From: a virus
DNA length: 64,000 nucleotides
Direction: 5' to 3' (one strand)
Virus record (IMG/VR): IMGVR_UViG_3300022752_002570
Location: 1-64,000 of that record
A model generated the notes under the pieces. The model worked only from the letters and a program-made list of their open reading frames with translations. It was not told where the DNA came from and did not search any database. Numbering within the stretch: the stretch's first letter is position 1; each line of letters starts with the position of its first letter. Positions 28,201 through 37,041 of the stretch are shown in pieces. The position numbers and the translations under genes were made by a program.

Positions 28201-31200
28201 GGGTATAACCGATAAGATGCTGTGCCAATTTTTGTTGTCCAGCGTCAAAGTTATCAATATCTAAACTGTAAAAGTCTTCAAACTGATTTATTTTATAATC
28301 AAAGTTAGGCAATAGATCAGGTACAGGTTTTTCGTTAAGTAAAGACCATTTCTTGAAATCAAAATTAGTGCTAGGCTCAATTCTTTTGTTTGCCTGATAA
28401 TACGAACCATTATATCTTACAATGTCCCCTATGGTATAATTCTTTAGCGAACTCCAATCAGTTATAATTAGATTATCATAAACGAATCCAGGACTGTAAA
28501 AATCTCCGTTCCAGTTTTTAGTTCTAAATCCTGAAAGTTTGACCCTTCGTTGTTTATATCCTGTTTCAATATCATATATAGTATCATTAAAAACAGTAGT
28601 ATTATTAAAAACTATAGCATGTTCTTTTTGTATAAGAACTAACTTAACAAAAAATATTCCTTCTTCGGTATTTTTTGTTTGTATTCTACAGGCACTGTCT
28701 TCTCTTATTAAACTAAAATTTTCAATAGGGAATGACTTGCCGTCGGCTTTTAATAAGTTGTATGCGAACCGTCCTGTCTTAACATCATCAACTATGCTGT
28801 TATCGTAAAAATACTTGAACGCATTTGCAAAGGGACTCAGTGTAATGATATTTCCGTCAGCCCAGTTTTGTGTACACCAAAATAAAAATTCTTTAGCACT
28901 GTATTTCCAGTCTATATTTTGTTCTAAGTCTGTAGAATAATCATCAAAAATAAAACCTTCTTGCTCTAAAAATTTTCCGTAGCCGGTAATAATATCATAA
29001 ACCTCTTGTATTGTAGGAATTTCAGAACCATAAAAGTATCTAGTTGTTGTAGGGCTAAACTTTCTAGAAGTTTGAACAGTGACACCGCCTTTTAATGGCA
29101 AAGTAGTCAATGAATACCATAAAGATGAATCAAAAGTACTTCCCGGATTATGACCAACTTTAGATCTATAAAATCTATTATTGTATCTAACTATTTGACC
29201 TTCTCTATAAAATCTAGTTGTAGGCGATGCATTTGCTGTAGATGTTTCAGATGCGGTTAATTTTAAATTTTTATTTTGAGTAATACCAGACCATTCTGTA
29301 AAATCTTCACTTATTCCACCAACTGTTAGCGCAGGAGAAGTCGCTTCTTTAAAAGGTAACAGTACATCAAAATAAGGCTTTTCTAAATCATAACCCTTTA
29401 AAACAAATTTGCCATTTTGTTTCTGAATTATCATACCTGATGCAGAAGCAATTTTTACAGGATTACTTACATTGAGAAATACATTGTAATCTTCATAAGG
29501 TACAACTAGTCCCGGACTTGTTGAAACTGGATCAACTGAATCAATATTAATCTGTAGTTTTTCTTTACTGGTAAATCCACCCAGTTTGTAAAATAGGTTG
29601 TAATCTAGATTATCTAAATCTTGTCGCAAACTTTGTAGATAATTTTGATTTTTTAATTTTCCTGCTTCTATAACCATTATACTATAACCAGAACTTTGAT
29701 TATTATTTTCTCCGTCTAAAATAATTTTACGTGGATCTAAATATAAATCATCTTCTGTGTAAGTTACTTGATTTTTTATGTTTAAAGCAATCCTACTCGT
29801 ATCAAATAATGCACTTAGATAATCTGCAGGATTTAATAATAGACTTATAATATTGACAGCGTATGGCCAGTAACTACTATTCTTCCATGCTGTTTCAGAA
29901 GGTGCGCCGTCTCCGTAGATCCATCCTAATATTTTAACATTGTCTGCATTGTTTGAAACTACTGCTAGAGGTCCTACTAAATTTCCAGAACTATCAACAG
30001 GATTAATTGAAGCAAAATTAGGTCTTGCGTATCTTATATTGTATTCATCAGATTCGGTTGGATCAGAAACTTTGCCTTGAACTATAGCGTCAATTAAATC
30101 TGCTCTTTTAACATTATCTACCCACTCATAATGAGTATCCCACCAGTTAGGTTTTATTGCAAATCCCAACATCTCCCAAGGATGACTATGTGGTCTATCA
30201 GTATCAAAGAAATAATTGTAAATTCCTCTCCAATAGGACGGAACTTCCTCAGCAAATATCTTGTCAACAGACTGAGTATAATTATAGGTAAATTCATTAC
30301 CGTAATCAAATGCTGTATTAGTTTTTATATCTACATTGTTGATACCAGCCCAAAAACTAAAATCTACATTAACAATATCTTGTGAAGGTCTAAATAAACT
30401 TCTATTCCTAAATGCTCCAGGAATACCTGCTCTAACATCATAAATGTTAGGTTGGTACTGAACTTTAATATTATTGTAGATTCTTTTCTCAAATTCTAAA
30501 ATAATATCGTCTCTGTAGTCACCATAGGCAACTAACAAACTTCCATCGTGTCCTCTTATTAAATCTACATTTTGATCTATGTAAGTGTCGTCTGTAAATA
30601 TTTCTGGCTCGTACTTAGGATACAGTCCTAATTTTGTAGGAGTCGGCGGAACAAAACACCCTAAGGTGTTTGAATATACAAGTATTTCAATTTCATCATT
30701 TACAGATAAAGACAAATTAAAAGAAACTTCATCGATATTAATAAAATAATCTGTATCATAAATTAATTGATCACCATTTAAGTAAACTAATACTGATTTA
30801 AAAGATAACGCTGATAAACTAAAATCTATACCAATTGGATAATCCGTAACAGCAGGATTAGTTACAGTATAATTTTTAACAGTCTTATTATCTCCATAAC
30901 CTAGCATATCTGATCTATAATATGCAGAATTAAAATCTTTAGTTAAATTAATTTCTTTTAAAATTTGATCAACAGCCTCAGCATGTGTTATGTCAGCACT
31001 AACAAAAAGTAGTTTTCTTAAAAAGTTGTCTTTAAATTGTAGATAACTATTTCCCACTTTTCTTAATGCATCAACTACATTATGTTCTGATTTTCCTAAG
31101 AAAATAGATGCAAACGACAATGGGTTACTGTTAACAATAATACGTGTACCATATTTTGTATAACCTACAACATCTCTCAAATTAGTGCCATCATAGTTAA

Positions 31201-33163
31201 CATCGGTAATGTCATCTAACATGGTAGTAAGATGATCTCTTAATTCGGATAATGTAAAATCTTTTACAGGGCCATTAAGAGGATTATTAACCATACTTAA
31301 AGGAATTTCATAATATCCGTTTAAATTAGGCTCTTGGTCTGTAAAGATCTTAATTGCCACTGTATCATTTGCATCTAACTGATTATCTAAAGTTACAGAT
31401 GACGCGGTAGAAGAGGCAGTAAACGCACTTCTTAATAGTTGATCATTTTTATAAACTGCTATTGACGTAATAGATGCTGCCTCTATTGGAACATCTAAAG
31501 ACTTTATATAAAGAGTACTGGTTGTTTCAGATACAGTTTGTATTTCAACTATTGGCAAATGATATTCAGTTTCTTGTTGCCATACATTGAATAATTCACT
31601 TGTTTCATAATTTTTTAAATAAGTGTTAGCAACAAGTTTAGTAGAACTCTGATTATTTTCTTTAATGTTGAAAGAATCTGTCATAAAATAATTTTTAAAT
31701 AGAAAACTTCCTATGCCCGAACTATTTTGATATTTTAAAGGAAATCCTAGCACAGTATCACTGGCACCTATACCCACGTCATAGCCAAATAATCTTGTGC
31801 CTAAAAAATTAGACTGATATGTTGCAGTATTTGAATAACTTACGCCATCATTATCAAATACATCAAAAAGTGGAAACTGATTTATTGTTGTGTGCTGTTG
31901 TGCTAGTTTCCACGAATCAGATTCTGTATCAAAATACCAACTTGTACCTCCATAGGTATTTCCAAAATTAATTGACACACCTACACTGCTAGTTGTTAAA
32001 GATGTAACTGTAGTTAAAATTATTGTAGATGTTGTTCCTGTCGTATAAGAAACTTGAAAAATTTTATTTTTATTATCAGGATCAGTATTAAAAATTAATC
32101 TATTTCCTGCTTGTATCAATGTTCCGTCAATATAATATCCATAAGAACCATTTACAGTTGCAAACGCATCAGCAGTATTATTATCAATTAAATCTACATT
32201 TTCTAAACCTACTGTACCGTGATTGTACAATTTAAGATTGGGTCTGAATTCTACAATAGGTCTTTTTGCACGTTGGTTAAAATCAAACAATACTGGTGTT
32301 TGATTAATTCCTGCTGTTTTTTCAATAATGTCTTTATGAAACCACCTATTATATCTGGTCCATGAATTATAATCTTTGCTGGCTCTATTAATAGTAATGT
32401 ATTCAGGTACCAATGGTAAACGTTTTCCACCGTCAAAAGGATATTCATCTAATCCATCTGAATCAAATGTCTCGTTGTATACATCTGCTAAGCCTTCATT
32501 ATTTTCTAAATATCTTATGTCAATTAACCTTATACTGTCACCAACTCCCTCAACATAATAAGTATTTTCTCTATAGGTGCTAGGAGTTACCTGAGTACCA
32601 AATACTAATTTCATACCATTTGATAAAGTGTAATTTATTAAATTTCCTTCACCATCAGTATACTGATATGGTAAGGAGTAGGTTGGATTTCCTACGATTT
32701 CAGCATCAACATCTATGCCTAATTCATCAATTACAATAGAATCTGGTCCTTGGGGCAACCAATAATAATCAAAATAATTTACAAGTTTATCCCAATCTAT
32801 ATAAGGATCGTAAGAATAAAACTTAGACCTCATCAATTTATCTAAATTATCTGTATTAGATTGATAAGATTTTAATTCATTTAATAAATCATCAAAGGCA
32901 ATAATATCTGTTATTTCACCAGAAATATTTTTAAGTGTTAGTGCAGGTTCTAAAGAATAATTCTTTTTTGAGCCTTGAGATTCATCAATATAAACATCAA
33001 TGGTAGGATCGTAATTTGGCGTTAACTTTGATCCTACGAATCCGTCTATTCTTTCTACTTCAGGAGTTTGAATAAGATGATCTAATGTACTGGCTAAAAA
33101 TTTTTTATTTTTTTCAGTCTTTAGATATTCGGGTAAAAAATTAACTGATTTCTTTTTAGCCAC
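19205..33163 (-). CDS. Giant baseplate/fibre virion protein, 4652 aa
   Basis: A single open frame of almost 14 kb, lying where T4 has gene 7 (directly downstream of gp6). The N-terminus (VNFLPEYLKTEKNKKFLAST) has no signal peptide. By eye I see: two short modules like chitin-binding CBM5/12 (GQIVRYNNRFYRSKVGHNPG, ~1311-1351; GDIVRYNGSYYQANK, ~1569-1611); a probable FG-GAP-like beta-propeller at ~1990-2535 with recurrent FGHS/YGFDV and LIVSAPG/YVGAPF motifs; GxGYxxxPxV repeats at ~2914-2988 and ~3291-3358; and a DUF4214-like segment (LRYLYRHADQVGLDYWV, ~3841-3888). Most likely a baseplate wedge protein carrying adhesive appendages. The gp7 relation is inferred from synteny only. Confidence 0.8.
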   Translation of the reverse strand: MAKKKSVNFLPEYLKTEKNKKFLASTLDHLIQTPEVERIDGFVGSKLTPNYDPTIDVYIDESQGSKKNYSLEPALTLKNISGEITDIIAFDDLLNELKSYQSNTDNLDKLMRSKFYSYDPYIDWDKLVNYFDYYWLPQGPDSIVIDELGIDVDAEIVGNPTYSLPYQYTDGEGNLINYTLSNGMKLVFGTQVTPSTYRENTYYVEGVGDSIRLIDIRYLENNEGLADVYNETFDSDGLDEYPFDGGKRLPLVPEYITINRASKDYNSWTRYNRWFHKDIIEKTAGINQTPVLFDFNQRAKRPIVEFRPNLKLYNHGTVGLENVDLIDNNTADAFATVNGSYGYYIDGTLIQAGNRLIFNTDPDNKNKIFQVSYTTGTTSTIILTTVTSLTTSSVGVSINFGNTYGGTSWYFDTESDSWKLAQQHTTINQFPLFDVFDNDGVSYSNTATYQSNFLGTRLFGYDVGIGASDTVLGFPLKYQNSSGIGSFLFKNYFMTDSFNIKENNQSSTKLVANTYLKNYETSELFNVWQQETEYHLPIVEIQTVSETTSTLYIKSLDVPIEAASITSIAVYKNDQLLRSAFTASSTASSVTLDNQLDANDTVAIKIFTDQEPNLNGYYEIPLSMVNNPLNGPVKDFTLSELRDHLTTMLDDITDVNYDGTNLRDVVGYTKYGTRIIVNSNPLSFASIFLGKSEHNVVDALRKVGNSYLQFKDNFLRKLLFVSADITHAEAVDQILKEINLTKDFNSAYYRSDMLGYGDNKTVKNYTVTNPAVTDYPIGIDFSLSALSFKSVLVYLNGDQLIYDTDYFINIDEVSFNLSLSVNDEIEILVYSNTLGCFVPPTPTKLGLYPKYEPEIFTDDTYIDQNVDLIRGHDGSLLVAYGDYRDDIILEFEKRIYNNIKVQYQPNIYDVRAGIPGAFRNRSLFRPSQDIVNVDFSFWAGINNVDIKTNTAFDYGNEFTYNYTQSVDKIFAEEVPSYWRGIYNYFFDTDRPHSHPWEMLGFAIKPNWWDTHYEWVDNVKRADLIDAIVQGKVSDPTESDEYNIRYARPNFASINPVDSSGNLVGPLAVVSNNADNVKILGWIYGDGAPSETAWKNSSYWPYAVNIISLLLNPADYLSALFDTSRIALNIKNQVTYTEDDLYLDPRKIILDGENNNQSSGYSIMVIEAGKLKNQNYLQSLRQDLDNLDYNLFYKLGGFTSKEKLQINIDSVDPVSTSPGLVVPYEDYNVFLNVSNPVKIASASGMIIQKQNGKFVLKGYDLEKPYFDVLLPFKEATSPALTVGGISEDFTEWSGITQNKNLKLTASETSTANASPTTRFYREGQIVRYNNRFYRSKVGHNPGSTFDSSLWYSLTTLPLKGGVTVQTSRKFSPTTTRYFYGSEIPTIQEVYDIITGYGKFLEQEGFIFDDYSTDLEQNIDWKYSAKEFLFWCTQNWADGNIITLSPFANAFKYFYDNSIVDDVKTGRFAYNLLKADGKSFPIENFSLIREDSACRIQTKNTEEGIFFVKLVLIQKEHAIVFNNTTVFNDTIYDIETGYKQRRVKLSGFRTKNWNGDFYSPGFVYDNLIITDWSSLKNYTIGDIVRYNGSYYQANKRIEPSTNFDFKKWSLLNEKPVPDLLPNFDYKINQFEDFYSLDIDNFDAGQQKLAQHLIGYTPRTYFNNIFTNPISQYKFYQGFIKDKGTKNAIDKLSKASRYLNKGEVTFTEEWAFRTGYYGGFSNYDEIEFTLPEGTTLENPYLVKFADQVPTDVGPLENYVTPNDLLLTPQDYSSSNVFPVITPESTIVPGGTFLDSPNSPGGTYNETGIILSTAGYVRLDDVTATAYNKNSLLDIAKNNQIQNRSTIWTGFLENGDWSVYRYSKNKAKVTGVYVSAPGANITFSTNLHHNLSVGDIVSIVNFNEQVNGVYIVESVPQLSQFTVQSSLTSIQNQEQLAYGNLFVFESARFTRLSDLRNKKQLFDLDEGELIWVDSGIDNRWQVYEKSNQFPVEYIRSVDSPSAQELGYTIWAADNTDKFLVAVPNFNTTATQSYGRVKVYDRIDQSITKLFEYTLNTYDIQYCNPAKPTEFGYAMAYDVGKNYLIIGAPRASNVKGLSSLEFRPTNVTFSIDILVSNSATVTSSSGEAVGSNAFIASPEEVTWNMTVGVTTSTVYSTAGTFTSATRIFDDEGLVKISSIGPYNDAEVVEAVLTNPLGQYSTSSNKVRFGHSIYINEATTSASTLLIVSAPGTEGVGNQLYVYPTSVTFAMSTGSTASVISSTSTNISTGTTGNVFAYRIRKNNGLQIGAFASGLNVLSTSSVALKVGDQWGYKVSGNSTGTYISVSAPGYKDENSSGLVQIFRFINNGIYHNQTIFSPYGTSGNFGKDQIISYTGKYLVVSAPDYRNLDTSYGSVKVYQLGTNRRYSLLQTIDNPIAGSDLRFGHSLSLNKAETKLLISGLGTNRSIEIKFDENSKSGITTFDGGTTKFKDLIPDSGTVYAYQRLGTYFVPGNEIVDTAIQEGSKYGFDVVSTNKYSYVGAPFNKLSTGTDNSMAFVFDMPEILTVKHQQPDLVDISSIERIALIDSYKEEVSEYLELIDPLKGKISGLAEQEIKYKSPSDPAIYSIGRPGNIVDDKNNWLDDHVGELWWDLSTLKYIWYEQGDDIFRKNNWGKLFPGATIDIYEWVRSDLLPSAWAAQADTNQGTSNGISGQPKYPANDVVSVKQIFNAVTGSFENVYYFWVKNKLLLPDVKNRRLSSYQVANLIADPQANGVKFVQVLSSSSVAFTNVQPLLVDNRISANMSFTYDNPIPRHTEWLLLNEGNQNSVPNALLEKKLFDSLLGEDTSGNPVPDPILSFRNRYGLGIRPQQTLFKDRVEALRNIVVFSNDVLSKEQIVGKYELDTLLLKDEIPSESEGRYDILIDSILELDSIDTSNIRQAVISCTVNNGKIDNVNVIDSGKGYIFAPVVTIKDTNTSAELVSVLDESGKIIRVDITNAGTEYATAPLLEVRPFTAILTSNPDDGGRWTVHEYNNASETWFKVSTQKFRTEDYWDYIDWSASNYNQYKIFSYVVGIPSDIALYNDTTDGTYIKINNNGNGKYVIVEKVSDNGNFTKYFNSVYVQDGTIKILDKVWNDAEAADNYDEAGLADNLYDQSNTIELRNILTALKNDLFVGDLKVNWNLLFFVAVRYALTEQKLLDWAFKTSFVNVVTDLGVLDQRPVYKLDNEQYFEDYIKEIKPYHTKIRNYNSKYNTIEFYDGNITDFDLPTVYDQTLNEYKPITILSTTSATVFTLTNTLTNVYPWKYWTDNYTYYVKEILVADGGQNYTQRPVVELITVNGDYGTGATAEAFIRAGKVYKVIVTNPGSGYVFAPVAQLTGGGAGVIPAALSVVMDNDTIRKNKIGLRFDRISKGVEITDTYVTDKFDCTGEQNSFVLTWLANPDKSTITPTIDGKLVFATDYKLEYYKEDYEGLYTKEFTRLTLLKSVPLAGQTFKVIYKKNIKLFNAVDRIEQYYSPTPGMLADNLTDLVSGLDYPLTTYEGMMFDQTAPWGTTTYDSAPWDDIVSELVTVKLLQDIDTTATTITVNTTTGITTGQSIIIGNTSTIKIRPETIVTEIDSSTNVITISSPVYDLKTVLSTDTSIGSLIEFTTKKQFRGDIKVGDVVLINGIITGGYNGQYVVSTTTNNKFYTTATQVLSSTTTQLSTPATARVLSILSTISSITSVLDKVVQSSTGTSTLQIFTYALYSQIATATVSFSSGSPSWYIASSSGTVQRAIVNISGLNPSVRTTATVTILGNTDIDFWKYNLSPDQLTVNLDGGQYTNGIKTSALGTTATDNIVQGGGWIKPVGQYYGYKLTTNVPGSTASNYADAIDRYYLRYLYRHADQVGLDYWVQTIVDGNNTLESVEANIKVSAESTQINASFNPDGLINPFRSYAPEEFVPGDTKDSLSITVYTRPERISPIMFNGVIYNIAGQETTATLQLVTDEIPAGLIVTFNGKPLSRVDNYPLPFDLDNQVYFLEGNRITIGAQTVGGRIGYSYVTASSDTGLDSQYVYVNSTSTQTATLISDMPFNGVGSVFVQLNGNQQIGPYSVGTGLGYVLEPVGNVNKRAKITVNEIAAGRNEVTAWFFRNRIDTFNRIKETYYNISTSTVSIPLDPVPFNLEPISTQVIVEKLTGNPYSPRTRLLPPDTSYYKITGNQLTFDINNNKSGAAYNNQNVKVYVNGYEIRPGFDFVVNAATETITIIQNVVAFNDVIAIMDLTDYDYVIINRILYLKNAVTSGAIKVTSFTDHDGMGLRTERFDRTHNNEYTLDMPVINENYIWVTANDKALIAGYDFYVKPDLQTIVIGNDVPMTTGSKVVIVSVNPANYDNTVIAYRLFKDIFDRQSFRRVSNFFSTKLAHPLNYYDDSIHVEDGSMLFSPNPSKNIPGVVFIDGERIEYFVKNGNELTQLRRGTFGTGTPWYSAEGTLVFDQSVKQNVYTEETVNIQNIPTTYLTLYNISTVTNTSSFSINTTTHAGSGISLLTTSTHGYVPAYVDQVDVYYGGRKLRKTELKLHYNERAYDTTSSVYYNNETTSSYDVLPPEYTIEVDTSQTLLLNISEEIVPGTQITVIQRKGRVWDISTASILVSTSTQAKFLRKGPAQLPSSYYYGGNLELTDETNAPLTEDDGDLLQGL

Positions 33164-33165
33164 AA

Positions 33166-36100
33166 TTAATTCCCAGTAGAAGTGACTATTGATGAAGTTC
33201 TTAATTGTGATGCAGTAATAGCATCAATAACTTCAATATCATTTACACTAGCACCGCTTATCAATATCTCATTTGATAAACAAGATATTTCATATAAACT
33301 TCCAAAACTACTGTCATTTTTTGGTAAAATTACAAGGTTAACTATACTAGGCGTTAACATATTCATAATATATGTGCTAAGTTCACTAAAATAAAATGAT
33401 TGACCGAAATCCCAATTGTTTAAATCAAAGAAAGAATTAATTGCCTCAATAATTTTAGTTTTTATTTCATTATCAGTAGTTACAATTTTATTGTTCCTTA
33501 CAGCCTTAAATTGTGCCTGTAAGTTAACGTCTGCTTTTTCACCAAATAATATTTTATATTTTACAGGATTAAAAACAATCTCGTCGCTTATTGCCTTAAT
33601 TGATTGTAGATACGGTTTATAATTTTGTTCTAAATCTTGCGATGTTGGAGATAGAGGAGCAGTAGAAGTTACACCTTTTAGATAGTTTCTAAAATCGTTA
33701 TCGTATCCAGTTGTTAACATGTATACATCGATTAGATTAGTTTTACTTGGATCTATTCTTCTTTCTTTTCCGCTATTGTGCAAATAATGAAACTTTAGAT
33801 CACTTCTTCCATTCCTGGCAAAGTATTGATCAGTATAAACAAATGACGCAGTTTGTGAATCAAAGTATTTTACAACATTAATATCTTCGTTATAAAAATA
33901 AAATAAATTTCCATTTACTTTATCTGTTTCTTGTACAAAACTTTCATTTGGTAACGATATAAAAATACTAGCATCTTCTAATTCATATCTTAATCCATCA
34001 GACATTTTTTTAAAATACACAAAGTTTTCTCTATACCCAGACGGACCTATTTCTGAGGGTTTTACAATACTTTCAAAAGATTCAGGATCGTCTAATTGAC
34101 CTGTATTATTAAAATCGTAAAAACTTACCTTTATCTTTTTAGGATTAACATATCCATCTATCTCTATAACAGGTGAATCAATTTGCCAAACTCTATCAAA
34201 TCCTAAACTTCCATCACCTGATGTGTTAATAGATAAGACTTCTATTTTATCTTTTATAACTTTATTTGTGACATAATCAAAATTAATAGAAGTCTCATCA
34301 ATGTGAAACGCTGTTTGTGCAACACTTTCAAATATATAGTCTAGTGTTCTATATCTCACTTTGTAATAACTACCCGTCCATGTAAAAGATATAAGCCAAC
34401 TAGAATCAAACCCCGAGTCGTCAACATTTCCTTGCTTTTCTAAACTAAAATTTTGTGTTAAATTTAAATTTGAACTTAAAATAATATCCCATGCTCTTGT
34501 AGAATTATCAATTGTAAGTCCAAAATTTTTCTGCGTCATACAAATATTTGCGATTTCATTCTCTACAGAAAATCCTAAAAGTTTAGGATATTTTGGAATT
34601 ACTTCTGCCGGTATGCTGCCTTGTGGTACTCTTGTTGAAAATATAACAGGTCCAGTTCCGTCATCTAATTGTCCTATTCCATTATTAGAGCCATCGCCGA
34701 TAACCTGTTGAACTAATGCCCAAATATACGATCTTCCACCTTGAGGAGTAGTTGTCCCTGCTTTTAAATTATTCTTTTTATCATAGTAATAACCCGACGG
34801 AGCAGTAAATTTTACTAAAGAACCAGGCACAATGTATTTCATTTCACTTTGACTAAATTCTCCTACTGCAATAGCAAGATCATTGAATGTGAAATAACCT
34901 CTAGATTGAGTTGCAACTTTATTGACTTCAGTCCATCCTATACCTAATGCACCAAGATTTGGATTAGAAAATTTTTCAATATAGAAATTTTTCATATTTG
35001 GTGAAGCAATCACGTCGCTTAAATTATTTTTAACGAATCCTAAAACCTGATTGCGGTTTGTAAATGTTAACTGTAAAAGTCCCTCTTGTTCTTCCTGATA
35101 TAATATGCCATCATCGGCAAAAATGTTTGTCTTACTGTATGCACCACTGACATCAGCAATATCAAAATATCTGCTAATACCACTTGATATTCTATTAACA
35201 CTTTTTACCTTTAGTATATCACTACCTGCATTCAAAGGCGCTATGTTATAGTCCTCACCAGTAATCATTCTATTTTGTAGATAATAATTTTGCGGGGCTT
35301 TGAGTTGTATGCTGGCATTAGATTCTGGACCGCTGCTATTAGCCACTGTATATAGCAATGAGAGAGTAAGTTGAAGTGTATGACTTTGTCCAAGACTATT
35401 AACATAGGGCAGAGCAACTATGACTCCACTAAAATTCTCAGGCTTTAATACATAGGTATTGGCATTACTCTGTCTATAAAATAATACAAAATCACCTTTT
35501 GGAAGATCGCCAAATACACCGTCACTGAAATTTAAATCTATTTGATCATTTTCTCTAGAAGTCACAGCATAAAATGTTCTAAGATCTTTACTTAGACTAT
35601 TATAAATGACATTGTTATTTTGTGAAGCAGAATTAACCTTGGTCCACAATTGACTGAAATTATTAGCATTATCTTTTTGCCACAACCAAATATCTGTATC
35701 ATTTATATTAGTTGTATTAACACCAATAATTTCATTTGGTACAGGATTGTCAACCGTAAAGTTTGCTACATTTAACTTACCTTGCCTAAAATGCACAAAA
35801 AAACCAGTATTTGCACTACCAGGACCTTGATTATCATTTTTGTAGATATAACTAAACTTGTTAGCAGGTGTAGGAGGTTCTTCATAAATGTAGTCTGTAC
35901 CTGAAAACGTGCAAGGCACGATTTCAAAATTCATTTGAACACCGTTGATATTTTTATTAAAACTGAATAAAGGTACATCTTGGTTGTCACTAGCAAACTT
36001 GTAGTTTTCAGTAGTAACGCCACTAATAACTGCTTTATCTACAGGAGTTCCAAAGTTTGAAGTAGATGCGCTATTAATAATATTAACAAATTGTTGATAC

Positions 36101-36552
36101 CATTCTGGATTGGTAGAATCATTCCAACCTATAACTGTGTTTGCTAAATTTACACCATTACTGTCAAAAACACTATCTGTGGTACTAACTGCTGTAATTT
36201 TTAAAAAACCATTTGACGGGACGTTTCTTTTAGGTGTGTAACCTATTAATTGTGCTAGACGTAAAATGCTATCACGTCGTTGCGCTGTCTCAATAAAGTT
36301 TTCTCTGGCATTTAGATCAATTCTAAAACTTAAATTTTGACCAAGAAATGCAATAAGATCTATTAGTGCAACATACTCGCTACTATCAATGTAGTCATTA
36401 AAATCTTCAGGATAGTTATCACGAAGATAACCAATCATTGTTCTCTTAAGAGTCTCAAAATCATAACTCTTAAAATCTGCGTTCTTAAAAGACTGGTATA
36501 CTTTTTGCCAATCTTCTGTAACAAATAGTTTATTAGTAGTATTCGGTATCAT
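33166..36552 (-). CDS. 6: Baseplate wedge protein gp6
   Basis: The 1128-residue product begins with the highly typical gp6 N-terminus: NADFKSYDFETLKRTMIGYL, YPEDFNDYIDSSEYVALIDL and IAFLGQNLSFRIDLNARENF, followed by RLAQLIGYTPKRNVPSNG. T4 gp6 (660 aa) forms the inner iris of the baseplate as a dimer in each wedge. This version is much longer, with insertions in the middle of the protein. It lies between gp25 and the giant protein, as in T4 order (53, 5, 25, 6, 7). An AATAAATA element precedes it. Confidence 0.92.
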   Translation of the reverse strand: MIPNTTNKLFVTEDWQKVYQSFKNADFKSYDFETLKRTMIGYLRDNYPEDFNDYIDSSEYVALIDLIAFLGQNLSFRIDLNARENFIETAQRRDSILRLAQLIGYTPKRNVPSNGFLKITAVSTTDSVFDSNGVNLANTVIGWNDSTNPEWYQQFVNIINSASTSNFGTPVDKAVISGVTTENYKFASDNQDVPLFSFNKNINGVQMNFEIVPCTFSGTDYIYEEPPTPANKFSYIYKNDNQGPGSANTGFFVHFRQGKLNVANFTVDNPVPNEIIGVNTTNINDTDIWLWQKDNANNFSQLWTKVNSASQNNNVIYNSLSKDLRTFYAVTSRENDQIDLNFSDGVFGDLPKGDFVLFYRQSNANTYVLKPENFSGVIVALPYVNSLGQSHTLQLTLSLLYTVANSSGPESNASIQLKAPQNYYLQNRMITGEDYNIAPLNAGSDILKVKSVNRISSGISRYFDIADVSGAYSKTNIFADDGILYQEEQEGLLQLTFTNRNQVLGFVKNNLSDVIASPNMKNFYIEKFSNPNLGALGIGWTEVNKVATQSRGYFTFNDLAIAVGEFSQSEMKYIVPGSLVKFTAPSGYYYDKKNNLKAGTTTPQGGRSYIWALVQQVIGDGSNNGIGQLDDGTGPVIFSTRVPQGSIPAEVIPKYPKLLGFSVENEIANICMTQKNFGLTIDNSTRAWDIILSSNLNLTQNFSLEKQGNVDDSGFDSSWLISFTWTGSYYKVRYRTLDYIFESVAQTAFHIDETSINFDYVTNKVIKDKIEVLSINTSGDGSLGFDRVWQIDSPVIEIDGYVNPKKIKVSFYDFNNTGQLDDPESFESIVKPSEIGPSGYRENFVYFKKMSDGLRYELEDASIFISLPNESFVQETDKVNGNLFYFYNEDINVVKYFDSQTASFVYTDQYFARNGRSDLKFHYLHNSGKERRIDPSKTNLIDVYMLTTGYDNDFRNYLKGVTSTAPLSPTSQDLEQNYKPYLQSIKAISDEIVFNPVKYKILFGEKADVNLQAQFKAVRNNKIVTTDNEIKTKIIEAINSFFDLNNWDFGQSFYFSELSTYIMNMLTPSIVNLVILPKNDSSFGSLYEISCLSNEILISGASVNDIEVIDAITASQLRTSSIVTSTGN

Positions 36553-36568
36553 ATCTTTATTGTACCAA

Positions 36569-36576
36569 TATTTATT
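36569..36576 (-). promoter_or_regulatory. Late-promoter-like AATAAATA before gp6
   Basis: AATAAATA on the minus strand, 16 bases before the gp6 start codon, in the 44-base gap between gp25 and gp6. The distance leaves room for a very short leader. Confidence 0.45.
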
Positions 36577-36596
36577 TTACAAATTATGTAGGTATT

Positions 36597-37034
36597 TTAT
36601 TGCAGTCTAAGCCCTAGTTGTTGATCAAATGCTAATTTTAATACAGATGTTTGATCAGTTTCTCTTAGGGCTAAGGTTATTTCAATAAGATAACCTTTTT
36701 CATATTCGTTTATTGCTAGTTGAGTAGGGTATACTCTAGGATCAAATGCACAGATAGTCCTAATATCAGAGATCAAAATTTCTTTTGTCTGCTGAGTCAT
36801 AGGTTCCATTAATAAATCCCATATAATTGTTCCAAAATTTGGATTCATTACACGTTCGCCCTTACGAGTATTAAAATGATTTAAAAGATTTTGTTTAATT
36901 AAATCAAAGTCGTATAATTTAGAGGAACGATTGTTAGGATTTAATGTACTAAATCCCTTATAGAAATGTGTTCGCGATACTGTAACCTCAGGTGAATAAG
37001 GAGCAGGATTAAGTTCAATATTCTTGTATGGCAT
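36597..37034 (-). CDS. 25: Baseplate wedge protein gp25
   Basis: A 145-residue gp25/gpW-type wedge protein (T4 gp25 is 132 aa). It shows the family core: DFDLIKQNLLNHFNTRKGER, VMNPNFGTIIWDLLMEPMT and ISDIRTICAFDPRV, the GERxMxPxFG-x-x-WDLL pattern shared with the T4, P2 and type VI secretion sheath initiators. It caps the wedge core and starts sheath assembly. It lies directly downstream of gp5 with seven bases between. Confidence 0.94.
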   Translation of the reverse strand: MPYKNIELNPAPYSPEVTVSRTHFYKGFSTLNPNNRSSKLYDFDLIKQNLLNHFNTRKGERVMNPNFGTIIWDLLMEPMTQQTKEILISDIRTICAFDPRVYPTQLAINEYEKGYLIEITLALRETDQTSVLKLAFDQQLGLRLQ

Positions 37035-37041
37035 CTTATAT

